Shown here: positions 1-7,352 of the stretch, one piece after another
Numbering within the stretch: position 1 is the stretch's first letter
How the letters are laid out: the number at the start of each line of letters is the position of its first letter
Source: a virus
Length of the DNA: 64,000 bases
IMG/VR virus record: IMGVR_UViG_3300033144_003384
Location: 1 to 64,000 of that record
Strand: one strand, 5' to 3'
Made by a program: the position numbers and the translations under genes
Notes under the pieces: generated by a model
Seen by the model: only the letters and a program-made list of their open reading frames with translations
Told to the model about the DNA's origin: nothing
The model's database searches: none

Positions 1-1
1 C

Positions 2-571
2 CACGGACAGACGTTGAATGACGGTTGGATTAATGAGAACGATTGCAACTTCTACCAGTTCGACAAGGTTGACGGCTTCCATTGCCACGACCTGAAGGGC
101 CGTTACGGCAACACCGAGGATGTGTTCAGCCATTACATGTCTAAGAATGGTGTCGTGGAGCGCCTGCATTTTGAGGGCGCAGTCTCTACTAGTCAGCCTA
201 CGACTGATGGCCGTCCGTCTACACCGTGGACATCGAATTCCGGTACTGGTATCATTTTGGGTGATGAGGGTGGAGAGAATGTGCGGGTGTCTGATTGTAC
301 GATGGTGAATGCCGGGCAGGTTCTGTTTCAGGGCATGGGCCGGGATCAGGGTTTCGATTCGTGTATCGGGTATGGTGAGGGTGGCACTAGTCAGCCGTGG
401 AACGTCGGTACTTCTACGTGGGGTAGTAATTGTGGCGGCTTGTATGTGACGAACACTCGCATCTGGTATGTGAACAATCATGCCTGGTGGGGTTGTATGG
501 TGCCGGATACTGCTGGCTCTGTGTTTGGTGATTCGTCGCTCGACATTGAGGACTTGAGGGTTGCTTTGTGA
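2..571 (+). CDS. Right-handed beta-helix tail protein, 5' fragment (partial)
   Basis: The frame is open to the left edge, so the true start lies outside the window; the first in-window start would be TTG at 14. The visible part is rich in Asn, Gly, Asp and short beta strands (for example GGLYVTNTRIWYVNN near the end), typical of the right-handed parallel beta-helix of phage tailspikes and depolymerases that bind or cut host surface glycans. The frame stops at 569-571, but the helix pattern carries on one frame away (next entry). A tail role is inferred from fold; no catalytic residues can be assigned. Confidence 0.65.
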   Translation, partial: HGQTLNDGWINENDCNFYQFDKVDGFHCHDLKGRYGNTEDVFSHYMSKNGVVERLHFEGAVSTSQPTTDGRPSTPWTSNSGTGIILGDEGGENVRVSDCTMVNAGQVLFQGMGRDQGFDSCIGYGEGGTSQPWNVGTSTWGSNCGGLYVTNTRIWYVNNHAWWGCMVPDTAGSVFGDSSLDIEDLRVAL

Positions 572-948
572 CGGAGTATGATTATGACCAGATTGCGTGG
601 GGTGCCGGAATCATTATCGCTACTTCACAAGACACAGAGGTTTACGGGAACCTCGTCGAAGACAACTACAACGGTATCACCGTTACGCAACAGGATCGCT
701 ATGAGCCTCCTGGCGGAACATACTTCATGCGGTACGGAGAGTGGCGCGCCTATAACAACGTGATCCACAACAACACGATTATCAACAGTGGCTCTAATGG
801 TGCTGTTGAAGACGATGGTGACGACACGCTTTTCGGCAACAACTCCTGGTATGGCAATACGTATGTTGGTCAAGGCGACTTTGCTTGGAACAACCAATGG
901 GGAGACCTTGCTTACTGGCAGGGATTCCACCCCCTAGATGGTGTATAG
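568..948 (+). CDS. Beta-helix tail protein, 3' fragment after a frame break
   Basis: A 126-residue frame opened by GTG at 568, which overlaps the TGA of the upstream fragment. Its repeats (GAGIIIATSQDTEVYGN, then NNVIHNNTIINSG) are beta-helix rungs continuing the upstream protein. Read upstream from 568, this frame gives EGCFVTEYDYD from 553, which matches the usual rung better than the end of the first frame. One missing base near the GGG at 558-560 would join both halves. It is either a sequencing or assembly indel, a true split, or a coupled pair through the GTGA overlap. No promoter lies between them. Confidence 0.6.
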   Translation: MTEYDYDQIAWGAGIIIATSQDTEVYGNLVEDNYNGITVTQQDRYEPPGGTYFMRYGEWRAYNNVIHNNTIINSGSNGAVEDDGDDTLFGNNSWYGNTYVGQGDFAWNNQWGDLAYWQGFHPLDGV

Positions 949-977
949 CGCTCGCCGAAATCGGTAAAAGTTGTATA

Positions 978-1466
978 TCAGGGCAGCTCCTGGGCCATCG
1001 TTTCGGTCAAAAACGGGTCAATCGTTGACATTTTGACGTCAGAAACGTCACTTACCTCTCTAATTGCCTCTAACTGATCTATTGCCAGAAGCAGCCGCCA
1101 AATATCGGGATGACCGAGCAAGTCCTCATACTCAACCCGATATTGGTTCCTCCGACCAACACGCGTACGCTGCACGATCCCGTGTCTGACGAGCGACGAA
1201 ACGGCACGCTGCACGTTCGACTCAACGGTGCCCAACCGAACGGCAATCTCCCGGATCGTGAGGTCCGGGTTCTCCACGATGACGACCAACGTTCGCCCAG
1301 CTACAGTTAGTAAGGGCAGTATGTCTTTACGCTGATAGGATATGAGCCTCACATCGGACAGAGCCAGCATGACATCGTTGGTTATAGACTCATCCTCTAT
1401 GCCGTGTTCCTTCAGTACGGCCGCAACTGCGTCCGCTACAATATGTGAGCGTTTTCCTTCAGTCAT
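978..1466 (-). CDS. Winged helix-turn-helix transcription regulator
   Basis: A 162-residue protein starting at ATG 1466 behind AAGGA. Residues about 60-120 read as a winged HTH: a helix, LTIREIAVRLGTVESNVQRA as the recognition unit, then a wing (RHGIVQRTRVGRRNQYRV), as in MarR or ArsR-type regulators. It is the only - strand gene in the first 6 kb, so it is a candidate phage repressor or switch protein. The tandem 12-bp repeat just upstream (1499-1522) could be its own operator. No effector-binding domain is recognised. Confidence 0.75.
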   Translation of the reverse strand: MTEGKRSHIVADAVAAVLKEHGIEDESITNDVMLALSDVRLISYQRKDILPLLTVAGRTLVVIVENPDLTIREIAVRLGTVESNVQRAVSSLVRHGIVQRTRVGRRNQYRVEYEDLLGHPDIWRLLLAIDQLEAIREVSDVSDVKMSTIDPFLTETMAQELP

Positions 1467-1498
1467 GTTCGCGAAATCCTTGCTTAGTGGTTTGCATA

Positions 1499-1522
1499 TG
1501 GTTAGCGTTCTGGTTAGCGTTC
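1499..1522. repeat. Tandem 12-bp direct repeat upstream of the HTH regulator
   Basis: TGGTTAGCGTTC occurs twice head to tail at 1499-1510 and 1511-1522, about 35 bp upstream of the HTH start and 50 bp upstream of the + gene at 1571. Its position between divergent genes suggests an operator, but no promoter was recognised here. Confidence 0.6.
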
Positions 1523-1570
1523 AGAGCCTACCGCAAATCGAAGCGGTATCCAAATGAGAGGTAGGGCTTC

Positions 1571-1837
1571 TTGAGTAACGAACTTCAACAGTTACGTGAT
1601 CGACTTGGCGTACTGTCTGGGAATAAAGAAGGTAGGTGTCCGATGGGCAGACTGCTCGACGAACTTGATGAAGAGACACGCGGATTGATACAAGCAGCTT
1701 TGGATAACCAGACAGTTGGCTACACACGCATACAGGCCGAACTTCGGGGTGCAGGAATCCCGATCAGCAAAGACAGCGTGAAGTGGCATCGCATGGGTGT
1801 CTGCTACTGCCCGAACCCTGTGGGGAACGATGCCTGA
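1571..1837 (+). CDS. Small helix-turn-helix DNA-binding protein
   Basis: An 88-residue frame starting at TTG 1571; ATG at 1643 is an alternative start that keeps the whole recognisable part. That part (LDELDEETRGLIQAALDN, then YTRIQAELRGAGIPISKDSV, KWHRMG, CYC) resembles a small HTH family of actinobacteriophages in which an acidic helix is followed by a recognition helix and a CxC tail. The protein probably binds DNA. It ends inside the start of the phosphoesterase gene (ATG 1830), so the two are translationally coupled. Confidence 0.65.
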   Translation: MSNELQQLRDRLGVLSGNKEGRCPMGRLLDELDEETRGLIQAALDNQTVGYTRIQAELRGAGIPISKDSVKWHRMGVCYCPNPVGNDA

Positions 1838-3077
1838 TAAGAACGAAGAACTCAACTCACGCCTGAAGAGACTCAAAGAGGTAACGAGTTACCAGGAAAC
1901 GAAACCGCAAGCCTCTGTCCCTCAGGGGTGGTCACCTGGCGTTGAGTGGAAAGACGGCAAGGGCGTCATCACGTCCAGCACGTTGGACAAACTGCCAGAA
2001 AGCACCAGTGACTGGGAAGAGCTTTTCAAAGAACGCGGACTGAACCTAGACGTCTATGAGGTCGCTAGCGAAACCGTCAAATGGGCGTCCTACGATAGCT
2101 GGAAACGTGACGATCCCGACGAGCCCGCCTATTCAGCACTTGGCTTCACTATCAGGGCAGACATTCGGTTGAAACAACCCTTTGCCGAATCAGCCGACTA
2201 CACCGCCCTATACAAAGAGGCGAAGAAGGCTAAGCCACCGAAACCAGTAGAGGGCGACACCACATTCTTTGTCGGACTGTCAGACTGGCAGATTGGAAAC
2301 AGTGACGGCGGTGGAGTTGAAGCACAGGTGATAGCGCTCGCCAAACTCGCCCCACTACTGAAGCAACGACTTGCCGATTTACGCAAAACTGGTAGGGAAA
2401 TCGACACGATAGCTATTGCTGGTTTGGGTGACCTGTTCGAGAACTGTGAAGGCTTCTACGCCCACCAGCTATTCACTGTCGAGTTGAGCAAAAGAGAACA
2501 GGAAACGATTATCCGGCAAGCCCTGTTCGACCTCATCAAAGAACTCGCCCCACTGGCAGAGAAAGTCATCGTCATGGCTGTCGGAGGAAACCACGGAGAG
2601 AACCGCGGCTCCCGCAACCGATACGTCACCGATAAGGGCGACAATGCTGACGTAGCAGTGTTCGAGCAGGTACGCGACATCTGTGCAGCGAATCCGGAAG
2701 CGTTCGGGCACATCGACTGGCGACTCCCCAAGCATGAGCTTGCCATTTCAGCAGAGCTATCAGGTCAGTACGTTGCGATCACACATGGACACATTGCCAA
2801 CTTCCGCACCACTGCACTAAACACACTGTGGACCTGGTGGGAGAAACAGGCCATGGGTCGCTTTTACCCTGGTGTGGCAGAGTCAGATATTCTCATCGCC
2901 GGACATTTCCATCACTACAACGTGAAGGAGCAGTTGGGAAGGACCGTGTTTATAGCACCGTCACTGACCGATGTGTCCGACTACTTCGGAGATAAGAACG
3001 GCGTCATGACGTCACCGGGAACGTTGACTTTGACGATAGCGAATTCGGGATGGGCTGACGTCCAGATTGTGAGATGA
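1830..3077 (+). CDS. Calcineurin-like metallophosphoesterase
   Basis: A 415-residue protein; ATG 1830 overlaps the previous stop and is preferred to the GTG at 1797. The metal-binding motifs of the family are in order: SDWQIG (Asp152), GLGD (Asp201), GGNHG (Asn254-His255), THGH (His319, His321) and GHFHH (His359, His361). Such proteins bind two metals and cut phosphodiesters; Mre11/SbcD-type nucleases share the fold, and similar proteins occur in actinophage genomes near terminase genes. The first 140 residues are not recognised. The substrate cannot be told from sequence; DNA end-processing is possible. The following WhiB gene starts 6 bp downstream. Confidence 0.85.
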   Translation: MPDKNEELNSRLKRLKEVTSYQETKPQASVPQGWSPGVEWKDGKGVITSSTLDKLPESTSDWEELFKERGLNLDVYEVASETVKWASYDSWKRDDPDEPAYSALGFTIRADIRLKQPFAESADYTALYKEAKKAKPPKPVEGDTTFFVGLSDWQIGNSDGGGVEAQVIALAKLAPLLKQRLADLRKTGREIDTIAIAGLGDLFENCEGFYAHQLFTVELSKREQETIIRQALFDLIKELAPLAEKVIVMAVGGNHGENRGSRNRYVTDKGDNADVAVFEQVRDICAANPEAFGHIDWRLPKHELAISAELSGQYVAITHGHIANFRTTALNTLWTWWEKQAMGRFYPGVAESDILIAGHFHHYNVKEQLGRTVFIAPSLTDVSDYFGDKNGVMTSPGTLTLTIANSGWADVQIVR

Positions 3078-3083
3078 TAACTA

Positions 3084-3548
3084 TTGGCTAAGGGAGTTTC
3101 ACCCAATCCCAACCCCCTAGCCACTATAGTTCAGAATACCAAACAAAAGCAACGCAACAGAACGAACAAACCCGAGCTACATGAATCAAGTCTTCCAAAT
3201 CCGTTACTTCAAACAAACGACTGGCAGGAGTTTGCTAACTGTCGTGGATCGGGCCACCACATGTTCCCGAGAGGGCACAAAGACATCAGCTACATCACGA
3301 AAGCCAGACAGATTTGCAGGGAGTGCGAGGTGCGGGAACCATGTCTCATTGATGCCCTCCAGTGGCCTGCAACAGACATGAACGGCGTATGGGCCGGGTT
3401 CACCCCAAGACAGTTAGCTCAGAAGCAGAAAGAGTTGGGCATCGTCCCGACGCGACCAACGATTGCGCAGATATGGAACGACCTGACAAAGAACAGACCG
3501 GAAGATCAGGGGTCCATTCCGATGCCGCCCCTCGAACCGCTCATTTAG
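3084..3548 (+). CDS. whiB: WhiB-family iron-sulfur regulator
   Basis: 154 residues from TTG 3084. It has the four WhiB cysteines (Cys53, Cys78, Cys81, Cys87; C-x24-C-x2-C-x5-C) that hold a 4Fe-4S cluster, and GVWAG at 101-105 in place of the usual GVWGG turn. A 45-residue basic/Pro-rich N-terminus precedes the domain. WhiB proteins bind region 4 of the primary sigma factor; phage copies (WhiBTM4-like) can block host septation or superinfection. Which of these applies here is not visible. A second WhiB lies at 28774. Confidence 0.9.
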   Translation: MAKGVSPNPNPLATIVQNTKQKQRNRTNKPELHESSLPNPLLQTNDWQEFANCRGSGHHMFPRGHKDISYITKARQICRECEVREPCLIDALQWPATDMNGVWAGFTPRQLAQKQKELGIVPTRPTIAQIWNDLTKNRPEDQGSIPMPPLEPLI

Positions 3549-3556
3549 GCGAGAGC

Positions 3557-3757
3557 GTGTGGGTCATCGGATATCACAACACCATCATCGAGCACGGCTA
3601 CGAAATAGCGGGCATCTTTTCGAATAGATCAATTGCGAAAGTGGCTGGCGATATGGTAAAGGAACACTTCGCAGGTGTTTTCGTTGCTCCCGCCGAGCTG
3701 GACACCTTCATCCCGGCAATAGCCGACGAGTATTGGGGCGGCCTCGAATGGTTATGA
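3557..3757 (+). CDS. Small hypothetical protein
   Basis: 66 residues from GTG 3557 in an 8-bp gap after the WhiB stop, with AGGCGAG upstream. Its TGA overlaps the next ATG (ATGA at 3754-3757). The sequence (VWVIGYHNTIIEHGYEIAGI, then FSNRSIAKVAGDMVKE) looks like a compact alpha/beta protein that resembles no family known to me. Confidence 0.65.
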   Translation: MWVIGYHNTIIEHGYEIAGIFSNRSIAKVAGDMVKEHFAGVFVAPAELDTFIPAIADEYWGGLEWL

Positions 3758-4212
3758 CCTACTACGAGTACCGTGCCAAGAAGCTTGAAGACCCCGAGTT
3801 CGCAAAGGAGTATTGGGCCAACGTCAAACAGTGGGAATACTGCGAAGAGCGGTACAAAACCGACGAGTGTCACCATGCGTATGGGAATCCATCCAAGCCG
3901 TGCAACAGCGAAGCGCATTCCTGGTGCAAACCCGACCATCCTCTCGATTCGTACTGCGCCTACGAAAGATTCCACGGACCATGTTTCTGCGGGTCGTGCT
4001 ACTGGTCTTGTGATCGTTGCGGCGGCACGTTCTACACTGACGGTGGGCTCCGATGGTTCAATGCAGACCAGTTCGTACCGCCGATCATCCCTGCCGAATG
4101 GGACTCTCACTATGTTGGGGACTCCAACGAAATCGGTCCCGATGGTATTTCTCTCTGCCATTGCTGCACCATCACCGCCAAAAAAGAGGAATTGATCAAA
4201 TATGGCCCCTAA
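3754..4212 (+). CDS. Cysteine-rich putative zinc-binding protein
   Basis: 152 residues from ATG 3754 (ATGA overlap with the previous gene). It holds about 17 cysteines, in clusters such as CFCGSCYWSCDRCGG and CHCC, so several zinc sites are likely. An N-terminal helix with YRAKKLEDPEFAKEYWANV precedes them. No known family recognised. It overlaps the start of the terminase-like gene by 11 bp. Confidence 0.7.
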   Translation: MTYYEYRAKKLEDPEFAKEYWANVKQWEYCEERYKTDECHHAYGNPSKPCNSEAHSWCKPDHPLDSYCAYERFHGPCFCGSCYWSCDRCGGTFYTDGGLRWFNADQFVPPIIPAEWDSHYVGDSNEIGPDGISLCHCCTITAKKEELIKYGP

Positions 4213-4903
4213 CAGCCTCTCCCGCGAATTCCTGCACGAGCGAGACACCCGCATCTACCAACTGCGCTCCACGGGAATGACACCCGAACAGATAGCCAAA
4301 CAGTTCGACATCACCCCCAGGACAGTGCACAGCGCCATCCGGCGACGCATCTCCGAAATAGGGAAGTCACAGCTCTCCACATACCCCGAGATTATCCTTA
4401 TGGAACTAGAGCGCTACGACAAACTCCAAGCAGCGATATGGCCATACACCCAGCCGCGACGAGTGACCCTGGATGACGACACGCAGATCACCGTAGACCC
4501 CGATCCCAAGTTCGTGCAACAAGTACTCGTCATCATGAAAGACCGCCAGAAGCTACTCGGATTAGATATTCAGCGTATGGACATCCAGTCGTCCCCAGAC
4601 CCCGCCGATGTGCGGCACGGGCTCCACGGCGACGAGGAAGCATTCACCACGAACTACGAAGACGAATCGAAGCAGATGATTGCCCTAGCAGCGAAAGCAG
4701 GAATCATAGACTCCGATACAGCGAACGCCCTACTCGGCAATCAGGTTACAATTGATGCAGACGTTGTGGAAGCAGAGGTAATTGATGAACCCACACGAAT
4801 ACAAGAAACAGAAGCCAGTGAAGAAGAGGGGCCTGTACAGAAAAGCCCGAAACGACACGGCCTATCCGCAGACATCGAAGATCAAGGGAAAGACGCCTCG
4901 TGA
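4202..4903 (+). CDS. Terminase small subunit-like HTH protein
   Basis: 233 residues from ATG 4202. Residues about 15-50 form an HTH (MTPEQIAKQFDITPRTVHSA). The next segment (LMELERYDKLQAAIWPY, then VLVIMKDRQKLLGLDI) matches the helical pattern of small-terminase-like proteins, where an HTH is followed by a multimerisation helix pair ending in RxxLLGL. The C-terminal 70 residues are acidic and probably disordered. The likely job is recognising the packaging site and recruiting the large terminase, which is not in this window. Confidence 0.65.
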   Translation: MAPNSLSREFLHERDTRIYQLRSTGMTPEQIAKQFDITPRTVHSAIRRRISEIGKSQLSTYPEIILMELERYDKLQAAIWPYTQPRRVTLDDDTQITVDPDPKFVQQVLVIMKDRQKLLGLDIQRMDIQSSPDPADVRHGLHGDEEAFTTNYEDESKQMIALAAKAGIIDSDTANALLGNQVTIDADVVEAEVIDEPTRIQETEASEEEGPVQKSPKRHGLSADIEDQGKDAS

Positions 4904-5127
4904 CATCGAAACCAAATAGCTTCTCCAACGACCGTCTCGACGACCACGAAGACCAGTTGAACGAACTAAGGGAACGGGTGGAAGGGCTCAACCAGATCGT
5001 TGCGGAGCTACATGACACAATGCAGACGGTACGTCATAGGTTGGGACTCATTCGAGAGGAATCCGAACCAGCGACTTGGGGCGGCAACAAGCAGTCAATC
5101 GGATACAACAACAGGATCGGACAATAA
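4900..5127 (+). CDS. Small coiled-coil protein
   Basis: 75 residues from GTG 4900, overlapping the previous stop as GTGA. Residues 10-50 carry a heptad pattern (LDDHEDQLNELRERVEGLNQ and on), so it should form a dimeric or trimeric coiled coil. Function unknown. Confidence 0.7.
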   Translation: MTSKPNSFSNDRLDDHEDQLNELRERVEGLNQIVAELHDTMQTVRHRLGLIREESEPATWGGNKQSIGYNNRIGQ

Positions 5128-5129
5128 CT

Positions 5130-5243
5130 ATGGAAGAATTCAGCATCGCATTAGTGGTGGCTTGCACCGTGTGGGTCGCCACCATCTGGGTAGGGGCCAT
5201 GATCTTCTCAGACCGGGAACTATCCCGATGGGACTACAAGTGA
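5130..5243 (+). CDS. 37-residue membrane peptide
   Basis: ATG 5130 opens a 37-residue frame two bases after the preceding stop. Residues 5-27 (SIALVVACTVWVATIWVGAM) form one membrane segment, followed by a charged tail ending DYK. Its stop overlaps the next GTG (GTGA). A second such peptide follows directly, so they may act as a pair. Confidence 0.55.
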   Translation: MEEFSIALVVACTVWVATIWVGAMIFSDRELSRWDYK

Positions 5244-5332
5244 AACCAGTCAACCAACTTAAAGTCGCGTTACTTGTCTACGCCGCTGCCGGTGCGACAC
5301 TCATCGTCATCATGACACTATGGAGTGTGTAG
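5240..5332 (+). CDS. 30-residue membrane peptide
   Basis: GTG 5240 overlaps the TGA of the previous peptide. Residues 8-28 (KVALLVYAAAGATLIVIMTL) form one membrane segment with a basic N-terminus. No family recognised; the pair could be small holin- or membrane-modulating peptides, but nothing in the sequence proves that. Confidence 0.5.
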   Translation: MKPVNQLKVALLVYAAAGATLIVIMTLWSV

Positions 5333-5405
5333 TGCCGCCGTTAGCACGGCGACAATCAACAAACCAATGATTCCAAGTCCCACGATCCCCCCTACAGACA
5401 GAACC

Positions 5406-5621
5406 ATGAAACCGAACGCCTCAGACCCACAATTCATACCAAACCGACGAGCAGGCAAACCAGACCCCAACTGGCGCATAGGCGGATACTGCCCCAGGGA
5501 AGAATTCGACCCCCTACCACCAGACGACGCCTACAAAGACTGGGACTACATCGGCACCACCAACTACAAAGATCAACTAATTCGCTGGTATGCTAGACCC
5601 AGAACAGAAGAGGAGCAATAG
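5406..5621 (+). CDS. Hypothetical protein
   Basis: 71 residues from ATG 5406; longer starts upstream would add an unlikely Pro/Thr segment. The protein is Pro-, Asp- and Tyr-rich (EEFDPLPPDDAYKDWDYIG). It ends one base before the next ATG. The coding strand here is strongly A/C-rich. Function unknown. Confidence 0.55.
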   Translation: MKPNASDPQFIPNRRAGKPDPNWRIGGYCPREEFDPLPPDDAYKDWDYIGTTNYKDQLIRWYARPRTEEEQ

Positions 5622-5831
5622 ATGCCTTACGGAGACTTCCCCCACCCATCTAACCCCCACTTCGTCTGCAACTGTAAAAGCTGCCAATGGAAAAAAACCA
5701 CAGTTGACCAAATCATTAAACACGCAGCCAAAGCCAAAGCAGCCGACATACACAAAGACCGCAAACAACCACCCCGCCCCAACCCACCCATCCACCCAGG
5801 CCCCCCAACAAACCCAACCCACACAACATGA
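5622..5831 (+). CDS. Small protein with CxCxxC cluster
   Basis: 69 residues from ATG 5622. CNCKSC at about residues 16-21 suggests a metal site; the last 20 residues are Pro/His/Thr-rich. The stop overlaps the next gene (ATGA at 5828). Function unknown. Confidence 0.55.
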   Translation: MPYGDFPHPSNPHFVCNCKSCQWKKTTVDQIIKHAAKAKAADIHKDRKQPPRPNPPIHPGPPTNPTHTT

Positions 5832-6289
5832 ACCCATTCACCCAACCAGCAAACCCACTGATAGCAAAAGGCAAAAACATGACCAAAAAAGGAAAGACCA
5901 CCGAAACACCCGCCGGAGCGCCCGCCAGCAACTCCGCCGAATTGAATGACAAATCGTCACCGTCTGACGAAGGGCTTGTTGACAAGTCTGTTGGGGGCGG
6001 TTCTGAGCTTGATCCTTCGGTGGTTGAGCGTGCGTCTGTGCAGGTGTTGGTGAGGGTGTCTGAGGGGGTTCGTTCTGAGTGGCAGAGGGTTGCTGCGTCT
6101 GTGGGTGAGTCGATGTCTGAGTTTGTTCGTGTGGCTGTTGGTGATCGGGTGCGGGTGTTGACTGAGTGTGAGCATCGTCGGGAGTGGTTGCAGGTGTATC
6201 GTTGGCAGACGACTTGTTTGAGGTGTGGGGTTCGTATTGTGGAGGAGGGGGCTGCTCCGATGTCTTCGACTGGGGATGTGGCCAGGTAG
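5828..6289 (+). CDS. Ribbon-helix-helix protein with zinc ribbon-like tail
   Basis: 153 residues from ATG 5828. After a low-complexity N-terminus, residues 68-108 (VQVLVRVSEGVRSEWQRVAA, then SMSEFVRVAVGDRV) fit the beta-strand plus two helices of an Arc/MobC-type RHH DNA-binding domain. The tail has CEH and CLRCG, a possible zinc site. The first 40 codons use A/C-rich codons like the gene before it, while from about 5945 on they are G/T-rich, as if two DNA segments were joined. It is the last + gene before the - strand block. Confidence 0.7.
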   Translation: MNPFTQPANPLIAKGKNMTKKGKTTETPAGAPASNSAELNDKSSPSDEGLVDKSVGGGSELDPSVVERASVQVLVRVSEGVRSEWQRVAASVGESMSEFVRVAVGDRVRVLTECEHRREWLQVYRWQTTCLRCGVRIVEEGAAPMSSTGDVAR

Positions 6290-6302
6290 CTTTATCGTTT
6301 GT

Positions 6303-6569
6303 TTATTCTGCCTGTGTGATGTTGTCTACCGTGGTGTGAATATTGTCGACCTGGTTTCCAATATCGTTGACCCTTACCCGTAGGGCTTTGACGTCTTCGG
6401 TCAGTTCGTGTCCGGCTTCGCCTAGCGCCGTCACGTTCGTTTTGGTGCTGTTGCGTATATCGTCGATAAGGCGGTTGGTTATGGAGAGGCCGTCTTCGAG
6501 GTTGCGGAGCCTTGCCAGGATATCGTCGATGGTGCCTTGTTTGATTGATCGGTGGATGTCTGTTGCCAT
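6303..6569 (-). CDS. Coiled-coil protein
   Basis: 88 residues from ATG 6569 behind GGAGACAAC. It is helical throughout with heptads (DDILARLRNLEDGLSITNRL) and a second helical part near KALRVRVNDIGNQVDNI. Similar small coiled coils occur in phage membrane or tail-associated proteins. It is the last gene of the - operon that begins at 8102. Confidence 0.65.
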   Translation of the reverse strand: MATDIHRSIKQGTIDDILARLRNLEDGLSITNRLIDDIRNSTKTNVTALGEAGHELTEDVKALRVRVNDIGNQVDNIHTTVDNITQAE

Positions 6570-6588
6570 GTTGTCTCCCTTTATGCGT

Positions 6589-6801
6589 CTATGCGTATAT
6601 TTCGAAGTATGCGGCCACGATTGCTGCAACGGCTACCGTCAACATTATCGCTACGGTAACGCCTATCCAACTCCCACCGTAGGCGAATGCTGCCCAGGTC
6701 GCTGCGACCAATATCGTTATTGACGCTACGGCTGTCATCATGACGATAAAGATGGCTACGACAAGTTTGAAGAAGTTCATGCGGTCTTCCTGGTTGGTCA
6801 T
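6589..6801 (-). CDS. Small membrane protein, two segments
   Basis: 70 residues from ATG 6801, which overlaps the upstream stop (ATGA); ATG 6780 is a second possible start. Two hydrophobic helices are clear: FFKLVVAIFIVMMTAVASIT and VTVAIMLTVAVAAIVAAYF. A holin-like shape, but it sits far from the lysis genes, so membrane modification of the host is as likely. Confidence 0.65.
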   Translation of the reverse strand: MTNQEDRMNFFKLVVAIFIVMMTAVASITILVAATWAAFAYGGSWIGVTVAIMLTVAVAAIVAAYFEIYA

Positions 6802-6992
6802 CGTCGATTCCTTTCGCTAATATCGTTGTCGTAAGGTGTGGGCCCTGGCGGGGCTTCCCTGGTGGCACCGTTTAGTTTGGTGACACTGTTTCGTTTGGTG
6901 GCACTGATCCGCCAGGTGGCACCGTTGAAGGAGGCTCCTGGCAGCCGAGGAGGCCGTTCCCAAATATCGTTGATGATGTTCTTCAGTCCCAT
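6798..6992 (-). CDS. Small protein with hexapeptide repeats
   Basis: 64 residues from ATG 6992, which overlaps the end of the MazF-like gene, and it ends with an ATGA overlap to the next gene, so the frame is fixed from both sides. The middle is built from four degenerate hexads (NGATWR, ISATKR, NSVTKL, NGATRE) encoded by an 18-bp tandem repeat. No family recognised. Confidence 0.55.
   Translation of the reverse strand: MGLKNIINDIWERPPRLPGASFNGATWRISATKRNSVTKLNGATREAPPGPTPYDNDISERNRR
6861..6932. repeat. 18-bp tandem repeat, four copies
   Basis: Units begin at 6861, 6879, 6897 and 6915, each opening with GGTGRCACYG. The unit length equals six codons of the gene at 6798, so copy-number change would keep the frame. 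Confidence 0.8.
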
Positions 6993-7327
6993 TTGATTCT
7001 TTCGTTCGTCACCGCTGTAATATCGCTGCGGTGTACTTCGATGGGGGGCCCGATGTACCGTCGGCTCCTGTTGTAGACAATCTGTTGCTGATGGTTTTGG
7101 GTCGATTTGCTGTATATCGGTTGCACGAGGGCCCGGTTGTGGTCGATCTTCTCGACGAAGACGACAGGTCGCCGCTTCTCACCGTGACCGTTCTCGTCGT
7201 CCCAGGCGACGTTGGCGAACAACACTTGGCCTTCTTCCATCCACTTCAGGGATGGGTTGTTGACGAATTTGCGTGTGACGACTTTGGCTTTGTTGTCGTG
7301 ATGTCGTGGTGCTTGCCGTTTCCCCAT
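6983..7327 (-). CDS. PemK/MazF-like protein
   Basis: 114 residues from ATG 7327 behind AGAAGG. The core (EEGQVLFANVAWDD, then EKRRPVVFVEKI, RALVQPIYSK, and PPIEVHRSDITAV) follows the barrel of the PemK/MazF family, where the RPVV strand and the later serine or threonine strand shape the RNA-cutting site. Family members are endoribonucleases of toxin-antitoxin pairs. No antitoxin-like gene is next to it, and the usual catalytic Thr/Ser is not certain, so it may be an RNA- or DNA-binding relative. Confidence 0.6.
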   Translation of the reverse strand: MGKRQAPRHHDNKAKVVTRKFVNNPSLKWMEEGQVLFANVAWDDENGHGEKRRPVVFVEKIDHNRALVQPIYSKSTQNHQQQIVYNRSRRYIGPPIEVHRSDITAVTNERIKWD

Positions 7328-7333
7328 ACGTTA

Positions 7334-7352
7334 CCTTCTCTTAAAATCGTTT
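7334..7352 (-). repeat. Intergenic element, copy 1
   Basis: On the - strand AAACGATTTTAAGAGAAGG; it carries the stop TAA of the gene at 7341 and the AGAAGG ribosome site of the next gene. It has one mismatch to copies at 7523 and 7801. Confidence 0.75.

Noticed and set aside
3598-4254. A 218-residue - strand frame
   Set aside because: It lies opposite three coupled + genes with cysteine motifs and has no start signals.
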